Notes under the pieces: generated by a model
The model's database searches: none
The model's input: only the letters and a program-made list of their open reading frames with translations
Told to the model about the DNA's origin: nothing
In this document: positions 1 through 8,292 of the stretch, piece after piece
Layout of the letters: every line of letters starts with the position of its first letter
Position numbering within the stretch: position 1 is the first letter of the stretch
Translations under genes and position numbers: made by a program
From: Monoraphidium neglectum
Lineage: Eukaryota; Chlorophyta; Chlorophyceae; Sphaeropleales; Selenastraceae
Assembly: GCF_000611645.1 (NCBI RefSeq)
Contig: NW_014012753.1
Coordinates: 3,487 to 19,655 of the forward strand
Direction of reading: 5' to 3'
Length of the DNA: 16,169 bases

Positions 1-1463
1 GGCGGCGGTGGCGGCCACGTCAGTGGGGGGGGGGGGGAAGGTGTCAAACCAGGCGTGCCGCTGGCAGGTGCCCCCACCTCGGGCTGGCTGGCCAGCAGCG
101 CGTCGAGGGTACGCGCGAGCGCCAGCTGCTGCGTGTGGTCCTGCACTCTGAAGTATAGGATGCCGTCGAGCACGGACTGCACCGTGAACTTCTCGGCCTG
201 CGGCGAGGCACAAACGATTAGCGCTCGCGCTGAGGGGTGCGACCCCCCCTTGGCTTTGCCGCACTTGTAAGCGGCGGGCCGGGAAATGTGTCGCAGGTTG
301 GTGTGTTGCACGGCGGCGCGCGGTCGCACGCGCGGGGGTGGATCTTGCCTCTGCGATGTGTAAGGGGTCTCCTCGTCGCCGCGCCGAGTCGCTGATGTGG
401 CGGACCGTGGCCGCCGCGATGTCAAGCACCCGGTCGGCCATGAACGAGCCTTCAGTGTCTGGCTCAATCCGCACGTGCGCGAGCAGGCAGGTGTGAGCTT
501 GCAGGCTGGTGTGGGGCCAAGGAACACTGAGGCATGCCCCACGGGCGCCGCCGCCGCGGCGCGCGGGGCTGCGCTCGCGATGGCGCAATCGCGGCGACCG
601 CGGCGCCGGCCGCGCGGGGCTGGCCCAACTGGAGGCCGCCGCCAGCAGCCTGGGTCGTCGCGAGCCCCGGCCCCGCCCCCTGGCTTCTCACCAATGTACA
701 CGGCCTTGCCGCCGAGTCCCCCCAGCAGCGCGGGTATCTGGGCGTTCACGGCCAGCTGCATCCCGAGCTGCGTCTTGCCGACGCCGGGGACGCCGCCTGC
801 GTGCCAGCGGCGCGCGGGGCAGTGGAGGGCTGGTATGTGCGTCGGCCGGAGCAGCAGCGCACTCTGGCCCGGGGCCTGGCGGCTGACGGGCGCGGCGCGA
901 GGCGGTGGGGCGCCCGCGGGGCCACTCTAGGATGCGCAGGGAGCGGTGCGCTGGTGCAGCGACCAGGTCGGCGGGCGGGCAGGCAACAGGGGGTAGGGAT
1001 GCATGGGAGCTCACAGAACTCTGTGACTGCGCCGGTCGTCACGCCCCCGCCCAGCAGGCCGTCCAATTCAGTGCAGTAGGTCGTGACCCGCGGCCGCGCC
1101 TCCTCCTGCGACAGCAGCTGCCGGGCGCTGGCGGCGCCTGCGGGCCGCACGTGGGCCACAAGGTGGCGGCGGTTGGGGGCGGCTGTTGCGCAAGGCTCGG
1201 CTGTGGGTGCGCGAGCAGCGGCGCGCGCGGCCGCAGCGCCGCCCTGGACCGTGATTGTATCAGCAGCGAGAGCAGGGCTACGCGCCAAGAACGAGCTGAG
1301 GGCTCATGGGGGCCGAGCGCGGGGCCGGTGTGCGGCGACGGTTTTGTGCCCTCGCACCAGACAGGCGCCAGCCGATCTGGCGCACCCCAAGGGCTGAGGT
1401 CAGAACATCCTCAGCTTCTGACAAGTGCAGGCCACATGCTGCGCGCGCGTCGGTCAGAGACGT
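1..1463 (-). CDS. RAD51C: RAD51C-like DNA recombinase paralog, partial (3' end outside window)
   Basis: RAD51 paralog of homologous recombination; in other eukaryotes RAD51C acts in the BCDX2 and CX3 complexes that help RAD51 load and resolve recombination intermediates in the nucleus. Exons on the minus strand: about 1243-1015 (ends [19 protein letters not shown]), 796-692 ([20 protein letters not shown], the Walker A P-loop), 458-265 ([19 protein letters not shown], the RAD51C-type segment after the P-loop) and 197-78 ([18 protein letters not shown]). Phases agree across the first three joins: t|gc gives Cys, g|ac gives Asp. The donor at 264 is only the best available; it leaves a basic, low-complexity linker longer than I remember in plant or human RAD51C. 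A probable N-terminal exon lies near 1463-1386 ([15 protein letters not shown], similar to the helix-hairpin-helix AEDLL region), joined by a phase-0 intron 1385-1244. The true start was not found, and the C-terminal half with Walker B lies off the left edge. The family call is strong; exon ends at both extremes are uncertain. Confidence 0.85.
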
Positions 1464-2016
1464 TCTTGTTGCAAAATGGCGGAGGCTGTCGCATTGGGGA
1501 CATTACAGCACACAAGCGTGCACGGCAGCACGGCAGCGTGCACAGCATGACGACGTATCGTCCTGCTGCCATATGTGCGCTGTAAACCTGTGCCTTATGC
1601 TCATGGTCCAATTGCTGCCAGCAGCGCACCTGCTGCAAGGCTCTCAGGTGTGATGTGCTCCAGGTCGCCGGCGGTGGCGTACCCCGCCGTGAGCAATTGC
1701 TGCCGTGTGCGTGGTGCCAGGGGAAGGGCCACGACCGGCGCACGAGGCGCATTATCCATGATACAACCCGTGACCACCCTCTCGCACGGTCAGGACCCAG
1801 CTAGCATCGATCCCGAGAGAGAAATTGCTGGTCCAAGATCACCTCAAGCTAAGCTTCTGATGTTGTGTAATTCGAAAGGGATGAGCGTGACGTGACAGAG
1901 CGACGTCTGCCGCAGACTTTCAATGGGCTTTGCGCTGACTTGGCCGATGCAGTGACTGCTGCAATCCCAAGTGCCGCCAGGCCGATAGGTTGCCTTGTCA
2001 GCAATGTTATTCCGCC
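1464..2016. other. Intergenic region between divergent RAD51C and L6 genes
   Basis: About 550 bases separate the probable RAD51C N-terminal exon (minus) from the L6 promoter (plus). It is less GC-rich than the flanking exons. I saw no ORF with recognisable protein motifs and no RNA gene. It presumably holds the RAD51C promoter and possibly a further RAD51C 5' exon. Open frames inside it look random. Confidence 0.4.
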
Positions 2017-2023
2017 TATATTA
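2017..2023 (+). promoter_or_regulatory. TATA-like element upstream of the L6 gene
   Basis: The sequence TATATTA stands 70 bases before the ATG at 2093 in an otherwise GC-rich stretch. If used, transcription would start near 2045-2050, giving a short 5' leader. This would support 2093 as the first coding exon. Assigned only from position and composition. Confidence 0.3.
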
Positions 2024-2092
2024 ACGAAGAGTTGGCTGGACCATCAAGCGTAGAGACAGCACCCCGCAGCAGCAGACGCCCTCGTCGCCAGG

Positions 2093-4064
2093 ATGCGGGC
2101 AGCGGCGTTCAGCAGCGGCTGCCGCAGCAGGACCGCTCTCAATGTGGTCTGCAAGGAGTCCCGTATTGGCAGCAAGCCCATCCCCGTCCCTAAGGGCGTC
2201 ACGGTGGACCTCAAGGGCAGCCACTTGAAAGTCAAGGTCCGGGGGCGCGCTGCGACGCACATTGTGTGCGTTTGGATGCGTATACTCATGTACCACCCCC
2301 CGCAGGGCCCCAAGGGCGAGCTGGAGCTTACTCTGACGCCCTATGTGACCATCGAGCAGGTGTGGCTCTCGCCCAGCCCGCACAGGCTCCCACAGCGTGC
2401 GCTGAATGCAGTGAATAGTACTTATTGTTGTTCTTGACACTCGCAGACTGAGGGCAAGCTGCTGCTCAAGCGGGCGGAGGAGACCAAGAAGGCAGCGGCG
2501 ATGCACGGCCTCTCGCGGTGCGTGCGGTGGCGGCTGGCGGCACGCATGTCCTTCAGCAGCGGCAGGCAATTCGGGGGCACTGTGCAGCTCTCAATGCTAG
2601 CCATGAGCAAAGGGCGGTGGCGCGATGCAGGCGCTTGGGACTGCCCCGGAAGGCCGGCGGCCCGTTCTGTGCAGCAGCTGTTTTCGCTCAATCGCAGCAA
2701 CAGCGAGCAACCATTACCAGCGTCATCATGATAATGAGCAGTATCAACAGCAGCGTAGCAGTGGAGCAGTGGCAGGTATGGTGCCACAAGCTGTGCCGGC
2801 GTCATCATGGCAATATGCAGCCCTGGCTGGCAACCCAGGGACGTGGACACCAACCCTCATGCAACCGCCGCCGGCAACCCGCGCCCCGACCCCGCTCCCC
2901 CGCCCCGCCCCTCAGGACCCTCGCCAGCAACATCGTGGTGGGCGTGTCGGAGGGCTTTGAGAAGAAGCTGGAGCTGGTGGGCACGGGTTACAGGGCGGCG
3001 ATCAGCGGCCAGGAGCTGACGCTCAACCTGGGCTACAGCAAGCCCCGCATTCTCACAGTGCCGGACGGCATCAAGGTCACGGTGAGCAGGCACAAGGCCC
3101 GCGGCCGGCGGCGCACGGGCGCGGGCGCGGCGGGGGCGGGGCGGGGCGGTCTCGCACGGCGCGGCGGCGGGGCGGGGAGTCGGCGCGTGCGCCCGCCCAA
3201 GCGGCCAGGCCTCTGCCCTGGCCTTGCGCGCCCCGCGGCGCGCGCAGCACGGCGGCTCCCCCTCATCTGAGCACCCCGGTCCCCTCTTTCCGCCTTGGCA
3301 GGTCGAGAAGACCACCGCCATTTTCATCTCTGGCGCCGACAAGGTGGCCGTGGGCGACTTCTGCGCGCTGGTTCGCCGCCAGCGGCCGCCGGAGCCGTAC
3401 AAGGGCAAGGGTGTGCGCTACAGCGGCGAGGTCATCAAGCTCAAGGTGGGTGTGCGCGCGTGTGTGTGCGTGGGGTGGGGGGTGTGAGTTCACGCGCGGG
3501 GCCCTGCATGGGGGCCCGCATGGGCGCCGGCATGGGGGGGCTGCGAAGGGTGCCTACCTGGGGGGCTTGATGTAAGGGGCCCTTGCATGCGGTGTGTGAA
3601 GGAGGGCTGCACAGTCACATGGGCGGCATGTGGCGCCCGCATGTGCCCCTGGGGGTTGCTGGAGGTGTGAGAGGGTTGGCGTGTCTGATGGCGAGCCTTC
3701 TGGGCTGTCGAGGTTGTTGGCGATATGCCGGCGTCGACTGCTGCAATGCTTTCAAGTGGCCGCTGCTTCACGTCGGTCCCCAAGTAGCGTCTTCTCACAG
3801 CATGCACCCGCGCGCGCCCTGGCTGCTCCCTGTTTCACAGGAGGGCAAGACCGGAAAGAAGGTGAGGGGACAGACGGGGGTCAGGGGGGATGGGAGGTGT
3901 GCTGCGTGGCACCAGGAGCAAACGTGTTTGCGCCGGCCATTCCTCTGTCATGTTGTTGGGCGTCTGCGCTCTGCTCCTTTGGCTGACCGTCTGCTTTTGT
4001 TCACCCAGTGGGCATTCGCCTCATCTTTGCCTCCGGCCCCGCCTCATCCCTCCCCCTGCAGTAA
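2093..4064 (+). CDS. PRPL6: Chloroplast 50S ribosomal protein L6 (nuclear gene)
   Basis: Bacterial-type uL6, a structural protein of the large subunit of the plastid ribosome near the stalk base. Seven exons: 2093-2236, 2306-2359, 2447-2517, 2916-3081, 3302-3445, 3841-3861 and 4062-4064. Every intron is GT-AG and all phases fit, giving 200 residues. Visible family motifs: [20 protein letters not shown] (residues 21-40), [18 protein letters not shown] (49-66), MHGLSR then [20 protein letters not shown] across the intron 3 join, GTGYRA, and the C-terminal signature [10 protein letters not shown] joined to EGKTGKK. The first ~20 residues ([20 protein letters not shown]) look like a short chloroplast transit peptide ending in the common VVC-type cleavage context. 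The stop TAA directly follows the intron 6 acceptor, so the last coding exon contributes only the stop codon. Intron 1 is 69 bases and stop-free, so retention would add 23 residues without a frameshift. An extra upstream transit-peptide exon cannot be excluded. Confidence 0.93.
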
Positions 4065-4140
4065 ATTGGAGGGCTCACTCAGGATATCGCGCCTGCCGGT
4101 TTTGCTGGCGGCTGCTGCGCTCGACTCTGTTTGGTTGGCA

Positions 4141-4162
4141 CAGGCCGCAAATTTGCGGCCTG
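4141..4162. repeat. 22-base perfect palindrome in the L6 3' UTR
   Basis: The 22 bases read identically on both strands (CAGGCCGCAAATTTGCGGCC followed by TG). It lies 77 bases after the L6 stop and 5 bases before the TGTAA poly(A) signal. In RNA it could form a GC-rich stem with an AU-rich centre next to the cleavage region. In DNA it could be a symmetric protein site. Confidence 0.7.
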
Positions 4163-4166
4163 CTTC

Positions 4167-4171
4167 TGTAA
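4167..4171 (+). terminator. Poly(A) signal TGTAA for the L6 transcript
   Basis: TGTAA, the usual chlorophycean polyadenylation signal, occurs 103 bases after the L6 stop codon. Cleavage would be expected about 10-20 bases further on. Confidence 0.6.
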
Positions 4172-4463
4172 CGGGTATCGGCATTGCGCGTTGGTGTTTG
4201 GGCCTGGGCCCCGCAATTTTCGGGGGGAATGTGCCCAGATGCAAAATTATTCCAAAGCGGTTAAAAAGCGCAGCAGGTTGTTGTTGCCATAACGCAGCAA
4301 GAATTGCCTGTGGAGCCAGCACGGTAACCAACACCGGGCGGTTTCGCCCTTGCACTGGATTTCAGCACGCCTTGAGGTCGCTGGCATCAGAACACCGGCT
4401 GCATGCACCAAAAGCGCTGACTTGAGGGTGTGTCATCGGTCGAGATTGCACTCCTTCTCGCTT
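4172..4463. other. Convergent intergenic spacer, L6 and SLT-LysM genes
   Basis: Spacer between the poly(A) signals of two genes facing each other. I see no protein-like ORF or RNA gene here. It is relatively AT-richer than the coding exons, as expected for 3' flanks. Confidence 0.4.
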
Positions 4464-4468
4464 TTACA
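4464..4468 (-). terminator. Candidate poly(A) signal TGTAA for the SLT-LysM gene
   Basis: TGTAA on the minus strand (TTACA on plus) is the only copy I found between here and the SLT-LysM stop codon at 5030. It would imply a 3' UTR of about 575 bases, long but within the usual range for green algae. The whole span 4469-5029 would then be 3' UTR; I see no other gene in it. Confidence 0.4.
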
Positions 4469-5029
4469 GATAAGGCGTGGCATGCAACACACGCGGAAGC
4501 GGGCTCTACTGGGAGCACGCCGTGACAGACTGAGGGAGCATGATGCCAGGTGCACCAAAGCCATTAGGTGAAGGGAAAGGGGTGTGGCTAAAACCGACTC
4601 AGTGTGCCAACAGCAACATCACATACCCCTACTTGAGCAGCACCGCGCATTGATACGGCGGGCCAAACAGCATCAGAAAGTTTGGCACGGCCCAATATGA
4701 AACGAAAAAAAGTGGCGCCCCGAGGCAGGGCGCTGCAGCATCTTGCGACTCTGTATCCCCCGAACCCCAGCCAGCGCCCTTGCAGATGCAACGCCTTGAC
4801 ACTGCGGCCAATCATGATCAGAGTGTGGGCATGAACAACGCTCTGTGCTGTCGGCAGGGCCGCGTCACGCATACGTATTCGTGCGCATGTGGTATCGCCG
4901 TCCCATGCAGTGTGTGAGTATTAAACGGATCCAGCTGCGTCAGCCCACTCATGGGATCAGCTGCCGCCTCATGGGGCAGTAGTTTGGCCCCAAGCTAGGA
5001 ATGCTTGGTGGGCTGCCGGCCAGCCACCC

Positions 5030-7300
5030 TCAAAGCGCAAGGGGCAAGAACGATGGGTCGCTGTGGCGGCCCCACCTCGGCTCTACAACAGAAGCGCCTG
5101 TCCTACTCCTCGCAGCGCCGCTGGGGACGGCGCCACCGGGGATGCCTCCAGCGAGAACCGAGCCCTCCGGCGCCTGCGCCCAGGCGAGCGGCGCCATGGG
5201 GAGCTGATAGTGGTGGTGGTGCTGGTGCTGCTGGTGCTGCTGGGGGTTGCGATGGTGGCCGTGGTGGCTGTGGTGGTGCGCCGCCCGCGACGGCAGCGCC
5301 ACTCTTGGGACGTTCGTTCGCGCACTGTCGCTGTGCCGCCGCGCCGGCCCGTCGCCAAACGCGTACCCTCCGCCGCCGCCGAGCAGCTGCAGCTGCGCCA
5401 GCTGCAGCTGTGCCAGTGCCGCGCCGCCGCCGCCGCCGCTGCTGCCACCCCCGGCGCCGCCGCCGCCGCTCCCGCCGCTCAGCGCCGACGTCGGCGCGCT
5501 GTCCCCCCTGAGCCCCGGTATTGCCACCACCCAGCCGGGCTGCAGCGCCCGGGGGTCGCAGAGCTCGGGGTTGCGCGCCAGCAGGCGCCCCAGCGGCACG
5601 CCGTAGGCGCGGCTCAGCGACCGGAGGCTGTCGCCCGGGCGCAGCGCGTGCAGGCGCGGGACGACGGCGGGGATGGGCAGGGCAATGAGGTCGTTGGGCT
5701 GCAGGGCCGACTCCCCAGGCAGGTCGGGGTTTGCCGCCAACAGGTCAGCCACTGCGGATTGGGTGTTTGCAGAGAGAGATGCCCGGGTCAGATGCGAACG
5801 GGGCCAGCGCGGGGACGGACGCCGCGGGGCCGGAGGGGCGCCGAATCCCGTGGCGCAAGGCGCGCAGACGGCGGCGGCGCGCGAGGGGGGCTGTGCTGAG
5901 CGGGACCGTCATCGGCACCCTCCAGGGCAGCGAGCACGTGGCCCAGCAAAGCGGCTGCGCGGCCGGCCGGCACTCCTTCGAGGCGCCCCTCTCGCGATCA
6001 ACCCCTCCTCCTACTCCCCCACGCTCCATTCCCCCCTTGCTCACCGCTAGTGCCGGTGATGACCGCAATCCTATTAAGCGTCTCCCCTTGGTGCACCAAG
6101 TGCATCATGCCGCCAGCCCCGCAGCCGCCGCCCCACCCGCCGCCGCGCTCGCCGCCGCCGCCGCCGCCGCCGCCGCCTTCTGCGCGACGCCGCAGCTCCA
6201 GGGCCTTTGACATCTTATCCACCAGCCCCTTGGCGCGCTGGTACTTGTCCCAAAACCCCGCGAGCGCGCCGCCGCCGCCGCCGCCACCATCCAGAGAGCC
6301 GCTGTCCTCGTCGTCCCGCGTGTCCTCACCGCCGCAGCTGCTCGCGCTGTCGTCCTCCCAGCCCTTGCCGTCCCCGCAGCTGCTATCGCCGCCGCCGTCG
6401 GATCCAACCACACCGCCGCCGCCGGCACACTGGTCGGCAGCCGGCGCAGCGTCCTGCCAGCGGGCGCGGCGGCGCCTCGCCGCCGCCGCGGCCGCCGCCG
6501 CACGTGGGCCGGCGTGGAACGCGAGGATCGCGAACCGCTCGCGCCGCCGCCGGCCGCCGTGACGGTACATGGTCGCCAGCAGCGCGGCGGCGAAGTACGC
6601 GGCTATATGGGGCGTCTCGAGCGCGGCCGCGGAGGGGGAGGGGTGCATGGACCAGCCCTCCTTGCTTGCCAGCCACCTCGCAGTGGAAAGCGGCATCTGC
6701 AGAGGTGAGCGGACGGCGGTTTTCAGGGACAGGGGCCCGGGCCAGTCGAGTGAGGCTGACGCGACGTGGCGACGCGCGCGGCAGCGCCGAGGGAGGGCGT
6801 GCGCACGCGAAAAACTGTGCAGAACGCCCGCTGCCCGCCCCGCTCTCGGTGTGGGGTCGGGGCCAGCGACGCGTGCGGCCGCGGTGAACCCGCGTCCCTT
6901 TCTTCCTGCCCCCAGGGCCCGCGCCGTGCGTGCTCACCGCCCACAGCCCGTGCACGTTGACCTCTCTGTGGCGCGCCCGCGGGTCCCCGGAGCTCTCGCA
7001 GAGGGCGAGCGCGCACAGCGCTGCTGCGGACGCCTCGGGGACCTGCAGAAGACGGGGGTCTGACTCTACGGCTGCAGCGCAGAGGTCAAGAATCTGCGTG
7101 GGCAGCAGGCAGGCGGCGGCCTCCCCGGCATCTTTGCCCTGGTGCTGCGGGCGCGGCTGCCGCGGCAGCGGCTGCGGTTGCTGCTTCGCCGGCGCCGCGG
7201 CCGGCTGCGGGGCGCCTCGATGCGAGGTCGAGCGGCGCCGCGATGCAGGGTGCGGTTTGCCAGGGCCGTCTGTCGCCGGCCGGCTTATGCCACATCCCAT
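5030..7300 (-). CDS. Lytic transglycosylase (SLT)-like protein with two LysM domains and N-terminal acylation motif
   Basis: Predicted peptidoglycan- or chitin-directed protein, 578 residues from the ATG at 7300. Exons: 7300-6938, 6696-6045, 5751-5030; introns 6937-6697 and 6044-5752 are GT-AG with matching phases. N-terminus MGCGIS fits the MGxxxS N-myristoylation rule, with Cys3 for palmitoylation; the frame also allows a start 15 codons upstream (7345). Residues ~68-185 resemble the lysozyme-like SLT fold: ALALCESSGDPRA with candidate catalytic Glu102, VNVHGLWAMPLSTARWL (compare GLMQ-MP-TA), and ETPHIAAYF...FAILAFHAGP (compare NI..G..YL...LAAYNAGP). An acidic, Gly-rich linker follows, then LysM1 (~320-366: HLVHQGETLNRIAVITGTS, then VADLLAANPDLPG) and LysM2 (~371-417: LHALRPGDSLRSLSRAYGVP). 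The tail has poly-Gly and a His-rich run (~residues 490-515). LysM is secure; the SLT call rests on three aligned motifs read by eye. In bacteria SLT enzymes cut the glycan strand of murein. Activity and location in this alga are unknown. Confidence 0.8.
6110..6177. repeat. GCC trinucleotide tract coding for poly-Gly in the SLT-LysM protein
   Basis: GCC/GGC repeats, longest at about 6150-6177, encode a Gly-rich linker just before LysM1. Similar but shorter tracts at about 6270-6290 and 5415-5475 encode Gly runs in the linker and tail. Such tracts often vary in length between strains. Confidence 0.7.
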
Positions 7301-7827
7301 GCGGTGCCGGTTGGATGGTGCTGGGCTCGTGCAGTGGGCGAGCACGCTGAGGGCGACAGGAGAGACGCCTCGCGACGTCGGGCGCCGCGCAAGGCTATGG
7401 GGCCCGACCGAGGCACTGAAGACGACGCAAACTCAGTGTGGTTTGTGTTTGCGTGGCAGGTGTGTGGCCCGATACAGGCTGAGAACTTGGAGAGGGTGTG
7501 GATCGGTCGGGCCGTCGCGTGTGTGAGTTTTGAATGCAACTCAACGCTGTATAGGCATTCGGGATCCAAAACCGCTTCTATACGGTGATACGCACGTCGC
7601 TGTGCTGTGCGCTGTCGCAGCGGCCGGTGTCTGATAACAAGAAGCTGGTCTAACCAAGATGCTTGCGTTGGCGATCCACCTGGATACCTCATGTCACATG
7701 CACACCCGGAACTCTTGCTGCTCCCTGTGTTCAGCTGAAGCCGCTCTGGCGCCGATGATGCGGCGGCCGCCGTTGTCCGCGACTGTTGAGCCAAACGTGT
7801 ATCACGACTGGTCCTCTGCACTCGCCC
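7301..7827. other. 5' flank of the SLT-LysM gene
   Basis: About 530 bases upstream of the chosen SLT-LysM start. The SLT-LysM frame stays open to an earlier ATG at 7345. Beyond that I see no further exon with recognisable motifs. It probably holds the 5' UTR and promoter. Confidence 0.35.
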
Positions 7828-7833
7828 TTTATA
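7828..7833 (-). promoter_or_regulatory. TATAAA-like element on the minus strand
   Basis: TATAAA on the minus strand lies between the LHCA poly(A) signal and the SLT-LysM gene. It could be the SLT-LysM core promoter. That would require a long 5' UTR (~500 bases) or a 5' UTR intron, so the assignment is weak. Confidence 0.25.
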
Positions 7834-7997
7834 CAGCTGGCGCAACAGCCCCGTGCTGTCACTTTTTGTGTGATCCCCCCACCGTGGGCTGAGTGCCTGA
7901 CATCTGGACTGTATTCGCCCTGAAGGAGACCCCCCCTCCACTGCAACTGCAGTCCCCGTGCATGCCCCATTTCCCACAGCTGAAGCGCCAGGGAAAT

Positions 7998-8002
7998 TTA
8001 CA
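7998..8002 (-). terminator. Poly(A) signal TGTAA for the LHCA transcript
   Basis: TGTAA on the minus strand (TTACA on plus) stands 290 bases after the LHCA stop codon at 8293. It gives a 3' UTR of ordinary length. The span 8003-8292 is therefore read as 3' UTR; plus-strand open frames here look random. Confidence 0.55.
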
Positions 8003-8292
8003 CTCTACAGCGCGCTGCAACGAGCGCGGACACTCCTCACGCGTACACCGCGCGGGCCCCGTCGGCCCGTCGGCCGCTGGCGCCAACGAAACCGGAGGGG
8101 GCGTGGCCTGCGCGCGCGGCCCCGGACCACCGCGCGCGCCTCGGCCCCGTCGATCCTGCCCTCCGCCGCTCAAGGACCCTGCCTTGGAAGGCGCTTCCCC
8201 CGTCCGCCCTGCCACCCTAAGGACAGCTTACCCCCCTCCAACACCCCAAAATCTCGCGGCCCCGCAGCCGGGGATCAGCAGAAAGGCGGGCT

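Noticed and set aside
397..1079. Several overlapping plus-strand open frames at the left end
   Set aside because: They are antisense to the RAD51C exons, which carry the Walker A motif on the minus strand.
1990..2193. Plus-strand open frame overlapping the L6 start
   Set aside because: It overlaps L6 exon 1 in another frame, and the L6 frame carries the conserved [15 protein letters not shown] motif.
4588..4872. 94-codon minus-strand open frame
   Set aside because: It lies in the inferred SLT-LysM 3' UTR and has no motif or splice support.
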